DNA from: BOG-1112 sp964635325
GTDB lineage: Bacteria; Bdellovibrionota_B; Oligoflexia; Oligoflexales; Bog-1112
Assembly: GCA_964635325.1 (NCBI GenBank)
Contig: CAZWOL010000047.1
Span: forward strand, 1 to 23,575
DNA length: 23,575 bases
Reading direction: 5' to 3'
This document shows, piece after piece, positions 6,156 through 17,500 of the stretch. The position numbers and the translations under genes were made by a program. A model generated the notes under the pieces. That model was not told where the DNA came from. It made no database searches and saw only the letters and a program-made list of their open reading frames with translations. Position 1 is the stretch's first letter. Each line of letters begins with the position of its first letter.

Positions 6156-7503
6156 CTATAAAAACACAAAACGCGAAATCAGCAAAAGAGAAAGCACATA
6201 TAAGATTGGGTGCACCTCCCGAAACCTTCCTGTGAAAACTCGAATGACAACATAACTCAAAATTCCAAAAGTAATTCCATTTGCAATCGAAAACGTCAGA
6301 GGAATCAAGATTAACGTTAGAAAAGCTGGCAATGACTCATTCCAATCTTCCCATGAAAGATTTCGAATCACACCCACCATCATGAATCCCACAAGAATGA
6401 GCGCAGGAGCGGTTGCAACTTTAGGAATAGCAGCAAGAATTGGCCAAAAGAAAATACTGAGAAAAAAGAGCAAGCCAACTACAAATGCAGTAAAACCTGT
6501 ACGCCCTCCGTCTTCGATACCTGCTGCAGACTCCACATAACAAGCCGTTGTACTTGATCCCAACAAAGCTCCGATAAGAGTTGCCAAAGCGTCTGACAAA
6601 AAAGCATGCGTCATACGCTGCCCCCTCTAGCTTTTTACCAGCAACGTCAGAGGCCTGAGACAAACCAACCAAAGCCCCTGCTGTGTCGAAGAATCCAACA
6701 AAGAGAAAAATAAAGATAATACTTGCATACTCCCAATTCAAACTCCCTCGTATATCAAGTGCCAAAAACAAATCCTTTGGCCACGGAGGAAGTTGGAGCA
6801 AAGATCCAGACCAACCTGAAAATGCACTTCCATTGTACAAAGGAAATTGTCCAAGCAAAGCGAAGGCAGTTGTTGCCAAAATACCGATGAGAATAGCACC
6901 TCGGATTCTACGCACCAGTAAGATCATGGTCAAAACAAGGCCAAAGAGAGATACCAGACTCTCTGGTGTTCGTAGGTTTCCTAAAGTAACAAGTGTGACA
7001 TCATGCTTAACAATCAAGCCTGAGTTTTCTAGACCAAGCAAAGCAAGAAACAATCCCATTCCGACTGTTGTCGCTAATTTTAGACTATGAGGAAAAATTC
7101 GAACGATAGTCTCACGAATGCGCAAGAGACTTAGGATCAAAAAAAGAACACCACTAACAAAGACAGCACCAAGTGCAATCTGCCAAGGAATACCTAAACC
7201 AAGAACAACTGCAAAAGCAAAATAGGCGTTGGTACCCATCCCTGGAGCAAGAGCAAAAGGATAGCGTGCTACAAATGCCATAAGCCATGACCCAATACCT
7301 GAGACCAAAGCAGTCGTCACAAGCAATTGCGCAGCTAAGTCAACACCATCAACACGAACAGCTTGACCAAGTATAGAAGGATTCACAAAAAGAATGTACG
7401 CCATCGTCACAAATGTTGTCACACCTGCACGCGCCTCAGTGGTGAATGACGACCCAGAACTTCGAATACCAAAAAACTGATCAATCTTAGTGAACACATC
7501 CAT
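6156..7503 (-). pseudogene. AzgA-type purine permease (NCS2 family), broken by one frameshift
   Basis: The product would be a hypoxanthine/guanine/adenine:proton symporter with about 12 membrane helices. The ATG at 7503 has AGGA 9 nt upstream and begins MDVFTKIDQFFGIRSSG. Family signatures are EARAGVTTFVTMAYILFVNP, LAPGMGTNAYF, FVGFFDTAGALVGL and TACYVESAAGIEDGGRTG. The last lies in a different frame: the first part reads to GKKLEGAAYDACFF and would run on out of frame, while the rest needs +1. Removing one G from the run of five G at 6621-6625 (C on the plus strand) gives GKKLEGQRMTHAFLSDALAT, in register with the family, and a product of 449 residues, the normal length. Everything else is intact, so this is a very recent mutation or a sequencing error. 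It may read on from the pfa operon, 90 nt upstream. Confidence 0.85.
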
Positions 7504-7593
7504 TACAGAAATCCTTTGCATTTTCTAAATCTAATGCTGTCTGCTAACCATGCAACACAAACACTAAGGCACCCCCTCGACCCCACCGCATTC

Positions 7594-10500
7594 TCAGGGT
7601 GAAGGATTCGAGACGATCCCGACAGTGGCATTCTTGAGTTCATAAATCTTAACCCCATCTACAATAAGCGCAGCCTCACCTCGGGCCACTAGCGAGCTAT
7701 GACTCTCAACTTTTGCTATAACTTGCATTGTCTTATGGTGGGGAACAATTTGACCTCGATATTTCCACTGAATGGATTGACCAGGTTCCAAAAGCGCAAA
7801 CGATGTATGTTTTTGCGGATCGAGATCGTTATTTTTAAGTAGAAAAACTCTAAGCAACTGCAAAATGGATTCGATCCCTAAAGAGCCAGGCATCACTGGA
7901 TCCTGAAAAAAATGGGACTTAAAAAACCAATCCGACGCTTGAACTTTACGCTCACCTAGCAAACACCCCAAAGCATAAGAGCTATCCGACATAGTCCATG
8001 CCTGTACTGTATCCAGCAACTTGAGAGACGGAGAAAAAACTTTCACTGAGCCTTGCCCAAAATCCAAAGGAAGAGGCTCTGCATTGTTTGGATCGTATTG
8101 ATCAAGTACATTTTGCTCAAACGAAGATATTGGAATTCCTTTTTGCGCAGCAAGTGCTTCCGCTGTGAAATAGCCAAATCGTGTATTGACACGAGCAAAT
8201 ACTTTTCCACCTGTAGATGCTTCAATCGCAAATTCGACGATAATCGTATCTTGAACCTGCACAAGAGAGGTGACTCGAACATCTGTCCGTATAGATTTTT
8301 CAAACTTCACTTGTTCGATCAGCAGCAAATCGCCTTCAAGGTTTCTAAAAAAGAGTTCTTTTGAGGAAACGAGAGGACAACCAATATAGGATGCAAGCCA
8401 GCCACAAGGTTGGAGCAAACTCTCTAAAACAACACAAAATGGAAGGTCGCTATGTTTTTGAAAAAGAGGGTTGTCATCAGGAATATCCCATTCTGCTAAA
8501 ATACGGGCATTATTTTGCATACCACAATACTGCGCATCTAATTTGAGTATTCTTGAAATAAAGGTAAGTGGCGTACCTGGCAAACGGGCTACGCGTGTTC
8601 CATCATCAAAGCGTTGGAAGCGAGATCCCCAAGCTTTTGAGGGCCGACCTGCAACAACATCTGCAACTTGTCTTTCATCACAAGCAATGGATTCAAACAT
8701 AGCTACGGGTTCTGCATTGTTTGAATAGCGTCTAAACTCTTGAGATGGCCAATCAGGAACAAGTTGCACTGCAATATTTTCGGCACGTAGAGCTTTCAAG
8801 GAATCAACTGTCAGCAACACATCAGCAGTAACGCTCAACTTTTTATCATCGATATTTTTGATAAAAACTTCCAATACGATCTGCTTCGAATCAGGGCGCA
8901 CCTGTCCTCGGCAAGTCAACTTACAGGCTTCACCAAGCGCAGGAATAAATCGATAGCCATCTCGACCTAACGTGTAACCCATCGCTGCCATAAAAAAGCT
9001 CAAAGCTTGAAATGCCATCTCCGTCATCAAGGTTCCAGGCATACATGGATCATTTGTAAAATGACCCTGAAAAAACCAATCATCTTTTGAGATCGTACGT
9101 AGAACCTTGACATAGCCTTGACCCCATGGCCCTCCACGAGGATCCAGTTGGGGAATAGCACCCAGCAGAAATAAATCCCCTGAGGGAATAGATGGAGTAC
9201 GTGTATGAAAGCTCAAATTTTCATACCCTAAGCCAAAGCATCCCAATGCATCTCCTGTTGCAAACCTACGAACATCATCTAACGAAAAACTCCGAACGGT
9301 ATCTGACACTCGCAAAGGTCTATAGGTTTTTTCAGCTTGGATTTGATTTGGATCCCAGATCACCCCTTGTGAAGTTGCGAGCTCAGCTTCCGAAAAAAAG
9401 CCAGCTTGACCTTCACGCACACTGAGAAAGAGCTCATCTCCAATGAAACAATTGTAATGAAAGAAAAAGAGACGGGCTCGACCATTTTTCATGTGTCGAT
9501 CTATAAAAATCTCAAAACAAAGGGTCTCACCAACCTGAGGTAAATCGCGATGAAATGTGGCTTCACATCCCAAAAGTCTGTAGGTCCGTTCACCTTTGTT
9601 TTCAAAATCAACACCAAGATAGGAGATCAAAAACAAATCTGACTGTCCAGCTTCGATCGCTGGCCCTGCCTGCATACGCCCGTGATGCACATACCATGCA
9701 TTCTGTTCAATATCGGTTTCCGTCGTAATGGATCCACAACCCATAGAAGCTTTCTCTGCTGAGATCCCTGTGACACGATCCGTCAGTAAAAGCGGAGGCT
9801 CCGGCATACGTACACGAATTTGGTAGCTATCGATTTCTGAAAATTCTAAACCAAAGATCTGTGAAAGCGATCCACATGCATGAATTTTTAAGCTCTCCCG
9901 ATCAAATAAAACTGGAGGCATATAACTTCCTACAATGGGAGCCAATAGCGGAGCTGAAGGCAATATTCGCATTGGAGATTCAAAAGATGGTTGTGGTGGA
10001 TGTACAGAAACAATGCGTTGTTGAACAGATTGTGTCATCAGAGACTCTTTAAAAGATAGAATATTTTCTGAAAATGCCTGAAGGCACAAACTACTTAGAC
10101 TACCAAAACTTTCGATTTCAACTTTTGCTGATTTTAATTTTGAAAAATTCAGCTTTAATGTTGCCGCAAAGACCTCCAGCAACCCTGAAGCTGCATGAGC
10201 ATGCCCATAGCGCTGAGTGATTGAGCCATCGAATACTGCATCGACAGTTTTGAGAGTGTCTTCTTCTAAAATTGCATAAATCGGATCCGCATCTCTTTTT
10301 GCGTCAGCCAAACGCTTAAGAACAATTACGACGGCACCATCAGCAGGTGTGTGCTTCTTTGAACTCAGACAAGCACGAGCGGAATTTTGATGCACAGGTT
10401 CACAACTCAAATCTACTGCAGCGACTACCATGCAGTCGACTTCACTATTCTGCAAAGATCGTTTAGCAAGTTGCAGAGCGACCAACCCTGATTCTTCCTC

Positions 10501-12318
10501 TCCCGAAACGGTATAACTTGGGCCCTTCCAATTCTTCATCAAATTAAAGCGATTAGCAGGAACATTGGGCATGCAACCTAGAACACGTGTTGCATCCAGC
10601 AAAGGCAGACTGGTGTCATCGAAGTTAACATGAGAATTTATAAAATTTTGGCGCAAATGAAAGCGACAAGCCTCTGCATCTGTTCCGACACCGACCAAAA
10701 TTCCCGTATTTTGTGAAGGAACTTGAGAGAGGTCATCTAAAGCATCTGCAATTGTCGGAATCAAAAGAGTCTGTTGAGCAAGAAGCCCTTGCAACTCATT
10801 CGGTGGAAAATTTAGGGATGCAATATCAATTGCGAACGATTCGATTGCATTTTGATCGCTTTGTAGATCTTCAAAACACTCTGATTCCTGAGTCTTCAAA
10901 GAAGCTAAGAAATCTTGCTTGGATGCCAAACTCCCCCAGCGCACTCCCAGACCAACTATAGCAACAGGTATCTCTCTTTTATGGATTTCTACTCTAACAA
11001 GTTCATGTTGGTCACCTCGAGCGACAGCTGCTTCTCTATACTCTTCAACAATCAAGTGAGCGTTATTTCCTCCAAAACCAAAGGAATTGATAGCAGCTCG
11101 CTTTGGATTAGGACTAAGCCATTCTTGAATTTGCAGTGGACGCACAAAGGAAGACTGTTCCAATTCGGCAATAGGGTCCCGAATGTCTAAGAGTGGAGCG
11201 ATAGCATTGTGCTCAAAGGATTTAAGAATTTTGATCAAGGAGGCCGCACCAGAGGCTGCAAGTAAGTGTCCCATGTTTGCTTTGAGAGAGCCTAAAGCAA
11301 GTGTTGAACGCTCTCCAAAGATAGCACGGAGAGTTTCAAGCTCACAGCGATCACCAATTAAAGTTCCTGTTGCATGACACTCCAAATAAGAGACATCTTT
11401 GGGTTGTAAATCACACTGTGCGTAGGCTCTATGCAAAGCTTCTTGCTGTGCTACAACAGATGGAGATAGCAATCCTCCTGCACGCCCATCATTGGACAGG
11501 CCTATACCACGAATTACACCTAAAATAGGATTTTGATCGCGAACTGCATCTTCAAGGCGTCGCAACGCTACAAAAGCTGCTCCACGAGCAGGAACAAGTC
11601 CATCCGCATGCTTAGAAAACGGAAGGCACTGTCCTTTGATACTTAGAGCTTTTAACGCTGAAAATCCTAGATGTAAAAAAGCTGCATCGGTTGCATTCAC
11701 ACCTCCTGTGATTGCAAGATCCACTTGACCATCATGCAACAGATCGCAAGCATTCTTGATGGCATAAAGTGATGATGCACATCCAGCATCTAAGCAATAC
11801 GCAGGTCCTCTGAGATCCAATGCTTGGGACAAGAGTTTTGCAGGATACCCTGCAACAAAACGATTGTATGGATCTGGAGACGACTCGACCGACTTGGTCC
11901 AGATCGATTTAGCCAAAGCATTGAATGTTGCAGTAGGATAACTCAAGTTGCCTAAAACAACTGCAGTTCGTTTAGAATATTCTTTCCATTTAAACCCACG
12001 CAAAAGCTCTCGTCCGCAATGCAGTACCCATTGAAAAAGAGGGTCTAGTCTCTGAATAAAATCAGTATCTATGGCAAAACCGTTTGCATCGAAGATTTCT
12101 TCAAATCCACGAACATAAGCCCCCTGGGTATGAGGTACTTTATCCGTCTTGTAAGCACCACTTTCGACAAGACTCTCAGGTGCGAATGACCAATCTGCTG
12201 ACGTTGCTTTTGAGAAATAGCGACATCCTTCAACAAGACCCTGCCAAAGCTCCTCAGGACTAAACGCTCCTGGGAGCACACAACTTTGTCCAACAATTGC
12301 AATAGGACTGAACTTCAT
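7594..12318 (-). CDS. pfaC: PUFA synthase subunit PfaC (KS-CLF-DH-DH)
   Basis: A 1574-residue iterative synthase subunit that condenses malonyl units and places cis double bonds. In order: ketosynthase (1 to about 430) with Cys180 (DAGCASS), His315 (ECHATGT) and His351 (ANMGHLL) intact; a chain-length factor (about 450-745), a KS homologue whose active Cys is replaced (VSGEEESGL); then two FabA-like dehydratase/isomerase units. Each has a degenerate N-terminal hot-dog fold and a catalytic one: His1086 with Glu1100 in GHFTNDPCMPGTLMTE, and His1469 with Glu1483 in SHFFQDPVMPGSLGIE. There is no acyltransferase or acylglycerol-phosphate acyltransferase tail like that known from myxobacterial Pfa3. 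The start lies 8 nt after the pfaA stop, whose TGA is part of the TGAGG ribosome site. Confidence 0.94.
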   Translation of the reverse strand: MKFSPIAIVGQSCVLPGAFSPEELWQGLVEGCRYFSKATSADWSFAPESLVESGAYKTDKVPHTQGAYVRGFEEIFDANGFAIDTDFIQRLDPLFQWVLHCGRELLRGFKWKEYSKRTAVVLGNLSYPTATFNALAKSIWTKSVESSPDPYNRFVAGYPAKLLSQALDLRGPAYCLDAGCASSLYAIKNACDLLHDGQVDLAITGGVNATDAAFLHLGFSALKALSIKGQCLPFSKHADGLVPARGAAFVALRRLEDAVRDQNPILGVIRGIGLSNDGRAGGLLSPSVVAQQEALHRAYAQCDLQPKDVSYLECHATGTLIGDRCELETLRAIFGERSTLALGSLKANMGHLLAASGAASLIKILKSFEHNAIAPLLDIRDPIAELEQSSFVRPLQIQEWLSPNPKRAAINSFGFGGNNAHLIVEEYREAAVARGDQHELVRVEIHKREIPVAIVGLGVRWGSLASKQDFLASLKTQESECFEDLQSDQNAIESFAIDIASLNFPPNELQGLLAQQTLLIPTIADALDDLSQVPSQNTGILVGVGTDAEACRFHLRQNFINSHVNFDDTSLPLLDATRVLGCMPNVPANRFNLMKNWKGPSYTVSGEEESGLVALQLAKRSLQNSEVDCMVVAAVDLSCEPVHQNSARACLSSKKHTPADGAVVIVLKRLADAKRDADPIYAILEEDTLKTVDAVFDGSITQRYGHAHAASGLLEVFAATLKLNFSKLKSAKVEIESFGSLSSLCLQAFSENILSFKESLMTQSVQQRIVSVHPPQPSFESPMRILPSAPLLAPIVGSYMPPVLFDRESLKIHACGSLSQIFGLEFSEIDSYQIRVRMPEPPLLLTDRVTGISAEKASMGCGSITTETDIEQNAWYVHHGRMQAGPAIEAGQSDLFLISYLGVDFENKGERTYRLLGCEATFHRDLPQVGETLCFEIFIDRHMKNGRARLFFFHYNCFIGDELFLSVREGQAGFFSEAELATSQGVIWDPNQIQAEKTYRPLRVSDTVRSFSLDDVRRFATGDALGCFGLGYENLSFHTRTPSIPSGDLFLLGAIPQLDPRGGPWGQGYVKVLRTISKDDWFFQGHFTNDPCMPGTLMTEMAFQALSFFMAAMGYTLGRDGYRFIPALGEACKLTCRGQVRPDSKQIVLEVFIKNIDDKKLSVTADVLLTVDSLKALRAENIAVQLVPDWPSQEFRRYSNNAEPVAMFESIACDERQVADVVAGRPSKAWGSRFQRFDDGTRVARLPGTPLTFISRILKLDAQYCGMQNNARILAEWDIPDDNPLFQKHSDLPFCVVLESLLQPCGWLASYIGCPLVSSKELFFRNLEGDLLLIEQVKFEKSIRTDVRVTSLVQVQDTIIVEFAIEASTGGKVFARVNTRFGYFTAEALAAQKGIPISSFEQNVLDQYDPNNAEPLPLDFGQGSVKVFSPSLKLLDTVQAWTMSDSSYALGCLLGERKVQASDWFFKSHFFQDPVMPGSLGIESILQLLRVFLLKNNDLDPQKHTSFALLEPGQSIQWKYRGQIVPHHKTMQVIAKVESHSSLVARGEAALIVDGVKIYELKNATVGIVSNPSP

Positions 12319-12326
12319 CCGACGCC

Positions 12327-14588
12327 TCAGTGCAAAGCCAAAGCCGCAGATGCTATGACTGCTTCTTTAGGAAAGGGTTTTTCAAAATAGCTCGTCAATT
12401 GCAGACCTTCGATGATTGCTAAGATCTCTTTAGATTCATCTCTAAAGACAACGCTAAACTCTCCGCTTGTGGGTGATTTTTTGGTCGCAATAACTTGGAC
12501 AGAAATTTTTTCATCTCGAGATGAGAATGCGTTTAAAATATCAAGCTTCTGAATACTCGAAGGAAGTGAGCCTCGTCCAAATCGTTTCCACATCCACAAA
12601 AGTGCAAGTTGAATACCACCATCTAAAATCATCGCTCGCGAATGAAGAGTTCTTATGTTTGCCATCAGACTATCGGGATTGATCTCCGAAAGATCCTCCA
12701 AAATCTGATATTCCAATCCATGAAAAAGCACCTCTCCATCGTAAATGGATGCATTCGTTTTGTTCTTTGTCGGAATGGGCACTTGAATTAGAGGATTGTT
12801 TATAGAATGCGAGAGACGAATATGAAGCTTGTAATGTTTGCGATTAGCACATTTCAACTCCCAATTCAAAATGGCCTCGTCTGCATTCATGAGATGGTCT
12901 TGCAAATGGAAAGAGATTTTTTTGGGACCCTTCCCATCACTTTGGGCAGAAATACCATGATAACAAACACACTGAGTCAAGGATATCGCCTGCAGATCCG
13001 GTCGCAATCCTTGTGAGATCCGCATCACCCATTCCAATACCACAGCAAACGGAACAACCTTGATGCCCCTGATTCTATGATCGCCCAGATGAAATTCTTC
13101 TTCTGCTAGTTCCCAAGGCACAGCAATGGGTGGAATTTTTAGACTTGGAAATGCAAGAAAAGGCTTTTGCGCCAGTAAAACTTCAACACTTGAGTCCTGA
13201 AGTTCTTCGACAAAACTCTGACAACCAGCTTCAATCGGAATCAACCCGATTTTGCGTTCTTCAAAAACTTTCTGCAGAGCGTCGTTGACCATACCACCTT
13301 GCCAAGGCCCCCAACCGATGCTCTTGACACGACAATGCGGACGTTTCCTAGCTTCTTCGTGCGCAAGTTTGTTGAGAATCTCATTGGCCATCGCATATAC
13401 GCTTTGGCCTTTGTTGCCCCAGCGTGCTGCAACTGAAGAAAAGAAGCATAGCAATTGCAACGGATCTTTCTCCGTTGCTTTCAGAAGATTCAAAGCTCCT
13501 TGAACCTTTGTCGAAAAGACAGCATCGTATTGCCAGGTACTTAATTCACCCAACAAACGATCATGAATCACCCCGGCACCATGAATGAGCCCTCGTACCG
13601 GCCCCCATTGCTTGCGCATACGATTCAAAACAACATTCAAAGCTTCGAAATCAGCACAGTCGACGGCTTCGTAATGGACTTCACATCCTAGGGTTTGAAG
13701 CTGTGTCAGAGTTCTATAGATATCTCGACTGTTCATGATTTGAGACACACGATCTTTCAAGAGACGAGGGCTCAGCTGCTCACTCTGTCGCTGTGCTGCC
13801 AAAAGAACATAACGACGTACTTCATCTTCATTCGCAAATTCTTCCTTGCGATCTGTATTCATCAAGGAGCTGCGACCTAACAAAAGTATTTTGCAGGGGC
13901 CGGTCTTGGCAAGTTCGATCAAACAGCTTGCCGTAATACCTCGACCTCCACCTGTCACCACAAGGAAATCGGATTTTTGCAAGTGGAGAGGATGATCCGT
14001 ATCGACCTTCTTTGGCAGAGCTGCAAAAGTTTGACGACGATCGTCAACATCGTAAGTTACTTCAGACTCCAAAGAACCTAGAATCATTTCGTTGAAAATC
14101 AACTTTGCGATCTCTACAGAAGAACGATTTTGTATAAAAAGCGACATGCATTTTGCGAATGTATGTGGCCATTCTTGAATAGCGGTCTTCACCAATCCCC
14201 AAGCGCCACCCTGGAGAGCATGAGCATAGGTCTCATCACTTCGCATAACATTTAAAAAATACGAGCTATGTGATGAAAGCTTTGCACTCAATGTTTGAAC
14301 GAAATCAAAAATACGAGCGTTGCTCGCTAAAGATTCGCTTGCATCCATGATATTCAAATTTTCAAGACAGATAACCCCGCTTATACCCTGATCAGGAAGC
14401 GGATCTGCAATGCCAACGATGCGAGATTGAAATCCATTTCTCCCGAGAAGAAACTGTAGTTGCTCACAAACCCCACTTTGATCGCGGGTAATCAGATAGA
14501 GCTTATACTTAGGAAGGTCCTGATGCAGCCCTAGAAGAGGCGCATCTACACGTTGGACATGAAGCCGCTCAGGGCGCTCGAGTTTTTT
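12327..14588 (-). CDS. pfaA: PUFA synthase PfaA, 3' part: KR and dehydratase domains (in -1 frame)
   Basis: This frame has no sound start of its own: the first candidates are TTG 14357 and ATG 14348, both inside the KR fold with no good ribosome site. It stays open upstream to the A9 run at 14583-14591. The stretch 14357-14580 encodes the N-terminal half of a PKS ketoreductase (PKYKLYLITRDQSGVCEQLQ, GRNGFQSRIVGIADPL), so the protein must continue from the ACP of the 5' part by a -1 shift. Joined, PfaA is 1957 residues. KR: TGGGRGI binds NADPH, and FFSSVAARWGNKGQSVYAMANE holds catalytic Ser and Tyr. C-terminal double hot-dog dehydratase: HRIRGIKVVP (H-x3-G-x4-P), LFHGLEYQ, and DGGIQ (D-x3-Q). 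A KR-plus-DH end is normal for PfaA of the KS-MAT-ACP-KR-DH type. Confidence 0.9.
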   Translation of the reverse strand, partial: KKLERPERLHVQRVDAPLLGLHQDLPKYKLYLITRDQSGVCEQLQFLLGRNGFQSRIVGIADPLPDQGISGVICLENLNIMDASESLASNARIFDFVQTLSAKLSSHSSYFLNVMRSDETYAHALQGGAWGLVKTAIQEWPHTFAKCMSLFIQNRSSVEIAKLIFNEMILGSLESEVTYDVDDRRQTFAALPKKVDTDHPLHLQKSDFLVVTGGGRGITASCLIELAKTGPCKILLLGRSSLMNTDRKEEFANEDEVRRYVLLAAQRQSEQLSPRLLKDRVSQIMNSRDIYRTLTQLQTLGCEVHYEAVDCADFEALNVVLNRMRKQWGPVRGLIHGAGVIHDRLLGELSTWQYDAVFSTKVQGALNLLKATEKDPLQLLCFFSSVAARWGNKGQSVYAMANEILNKLAHEEARKRPHCRVKSIGWGPWQGGMVNDALQKVFEERKIGLIPIEAGCQSFVEELQDSSVEVLLAQKPFLAFPSLKIPPIAVPWELAEEEFHLGDHRIRGIKVVPFAVVLEWVMRISQGLRPDLQAISLTQCVCYHGISAQSDGKGPKKISFHLQDHLMNADEAILNWELKCANRKHYKLHIRLSHSINNPLIQVPIPTKNKTNASIYDGEVLFHGLEYQILEDLSEINPDSLMANIRTLHSRAMILDGGIQLALLWMWKRFGRGSLPSSIQKLDILNAFSSRDEKISVQVIATKKSPTSGEFSVVFRDESKEILAIIEGLQLTSYFEKPFPKEAVIASAALALH

Positions 14589-17500
14589 TTTGCAGGCATT
14601 ACGCTTTGCGAACTTGATGCAGCAAGAAAACTAACAATTTCTGAAAGAGTACCCAGTTTGTTCATATCCTGTGAATCGATGGATTTTGCTTCGGGCAATT
14701 TGTCAGCAAGATGCGAAAATATCTCCACGCGCTTGATGGAATCAATACCAAGATCTGTATCGAGAGACATATCGAGTTTGATCAATTCTTTGGGATAGCC
14801 CGTCTTATCTGCAATTACAGAAATCAAGACCGATCCTAGATCTTCGCTTTCTACCGAAGAAATAAGCGAAGAAACAGGCAGGTCTGGGGCTTTGGGGGCA
14901 GCCACTTGCACAGGAGCTTTAAGCGATGGAAATTTGAATGCATCTTCCACAGGTGGCTCTACTTTTATGATTTCCTGAACCATAGGAGCCGTCTGTACAG
15001 GGGTTTGTGCAGGAGCTAAAGATGGGGCTTGTTTAGGGCTCTGTAAAATGGGCTCAACTTCACGAACATAGCTTGTTTCAACATATGGAACCTGCGCTCC
15101 TGACTGAAAGATCATACCTAAGCAATTTTCAGTGGCCTTCATAAATGCAAGATGACTCTCACTCATTGTCTTTTGAAAGTCATTATGAGTGCGAGCAAGT
15201 TCGGAATGAATTTGTCTTGCTGTATCGAGCAAACTCACGGAGACAGGAGCGTTTTGTCGAGAGTCGCTAGGTTTTGTTTCACGTGAGTCCATATGAGGTC
15301 TTTCCTTCTTTGATTCGTTGAGTTTAGGAACCGCAATCGGTTCATGTTTTTTCTCTGCTGTTATCGGAGCAGGGCTCACCGACTGTGGCCGAATATTCGC
15401 TCCATTGACAGCGACTGTATAAGAACCAGCGACTGCAGGCAGAGCCTCGCTCGCAAATTCGCTTCCAAGATATTCTAAGTTGATCGGTACACCGGCAACA
15501 GCAAGCTGAGCAAGCGTATTCCACAGGCTGAATTCAGAATCTTTAGCTTCATCTACAGCCAAAGCTAAAAAATCCTGTTGACCCAAGATACGACGCACAA
15601 GTTGAGTCAGAATATTACGCGGACCTACTTCAACAAAAACACGTGTACCACGAGCATAGAGTTCTTGAATCATTGCTACAAACTGCACTGGCGCGCAGAT
15701 TTCGTCAGCCAAGGTATGACAAATCTCTGATGCATCACCACTGTAAGACTGCGCATTAAGCCCACTAAGCACAGGATGCTGTGCGTGCTGAAGGGGAATG
15801 CTTTGCAGAAATTCAAAAAATGGTTTACGAACCCCTGCTAATTGAGGGGAATGAAAGGCACAATGGACCGGCAGTCGTTTGTAAGCAATGCCATTGGTCT
15901 TTAGAAAACGGGTCAGAACCTCTAATGATTCTTCATCACCCGAAAGCACAGTTTGGTCTGGCGCATTGATATTCGCGACTGTTGCACTACTACCGCTCTT
16001 AGCCAAATAGTCCTGGCAAAGCTCTTGAGAAGATGCAATTGCAAGCATTCCACCTGGCCAATGCGAAGCTGCATCACTCATCAAAAGCCCACGTTGACGC
16101 GTAATCCTTATCAAATCCTCTAAGCCGATAGCCCCTGCAGCATAAAGTGCACTTAGACCACCAAGGCTATGCCCTGCATAGCAATCTGCATTCAATCCAA
16201 ATGCACGCAGCAGAGCAAGCATTGCTGCAGAACTTGCTGCAATGCTTGGCTGAGCCCATTCTGTACTTTGCAAACGCAGCTTATCATTGTTAGCTTGCTG
16301 TTCATCAAAATGTGTCTTGGAAAAAACAACATCGTGGAGCTTTAGATCACTTTGTGCAAGTGAAACTCCAGCAATTTCATCCCAAACCTCTCGAACCGCA
16401 CTAAACTTCATAGCTAGGTTTGCACTCATTGCAGCGTACTGACTGCCTTGTCCCGGAAACAGCATAGCAAGCTTGCCTGACGAGACCTTCGTAGAATAGT
16501 AGCTTCCTGACGATAGTGAGAAAGCATCGCTCTCACCGGCAAGCTCTTGCAATGCATAGGCAAGTTTTGCATCTAAATCAGCGAGTGAGCGTGCAACAAT
16601 TGCGAGTCGATGAGTTTTATCAGAAATGGATTTTGCAGCGTTTGCTTCTGCCCTTTGATGCAAAGAGAGTGAAACATCTCTATTTTGTACAAAATCTTCT
16701 AGGCACTTCACCAACTGGTCTTTGGTTGCCGCACCAAAAAGAAACAGTTCGGAACTAAATGAACGCATTTTCTTTTTGGTATGCACACCGACATATTCTT
16801 CTAATGTGACATGAAAGTTGGATCCACCAAACCCAAATGAACTTACGCTTGCCCGACGAGGATGAGACACATCTCGAATCCAAGGACGGCTCTGTGCATT
16901 GATATAGAAGGGACTCGACGCATCTTGCAGACGGGGACTCGGTTGACTTACTTTCAGCGTTGGAGGAATAACTTTGTTATGCAAGGCGAGCGTTGCCTTG
17001 ATCAAGCCTGCAATACCAGCTGCAGCTTTCGTATGCCCAATCTGCGATTTCACAGAACCAATGGCGCACCATTTTTTTGAATCTGAACTCGCAAAGACTT
17101 TGTGCAAACTTTCGAGCTCACACGCATCTCCTGCTCGTGTACCCGTACCATGTGCTTCGACAAGTTCAACACTTTGCGGAGCATATCCTGCATAAGCATA
17201 TGTTTTACGGAGTGCTCGCTCCTGTCCTTCTGCCATCGGCGCATAGATGCTTTTACCAAGACCATCAGAACTTGCTGCAAGGCCCTTAATCACAGCATAA
17301 ATGTGATCCCCAGCTTTTTCGGCATCACTGAGACGTTTGAGTGCGATCATGCCCACCCCCTCTCCGATGAGAGTGCCATCTGCATTTGCAGCAAAAGGTC
17401 GACATTCTTCGGAGGGTGAGAGCGCAGGTGTCTTGCTAAAACAAAGATACATAAAAATAGTGTTTAGCGTATCGACACCACCACTAATAACAAGGTCGGA

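Noticed and set aside
7522..7593. Terminator after pfaC
   Set aside because: Only a 4-bp stem and no T run on the minus strand; read-through into the permease gene cannot be excluded, but no terminator is supported.
14540..14582. A stimulatory stem-loop just downstream of the A9 run in pfaA
   Set aside because: The best pairing I found around GAGCGCCCTGAGCGGC is only about 3 bp; not enough to claim a frameshift-stimulating hairpin.
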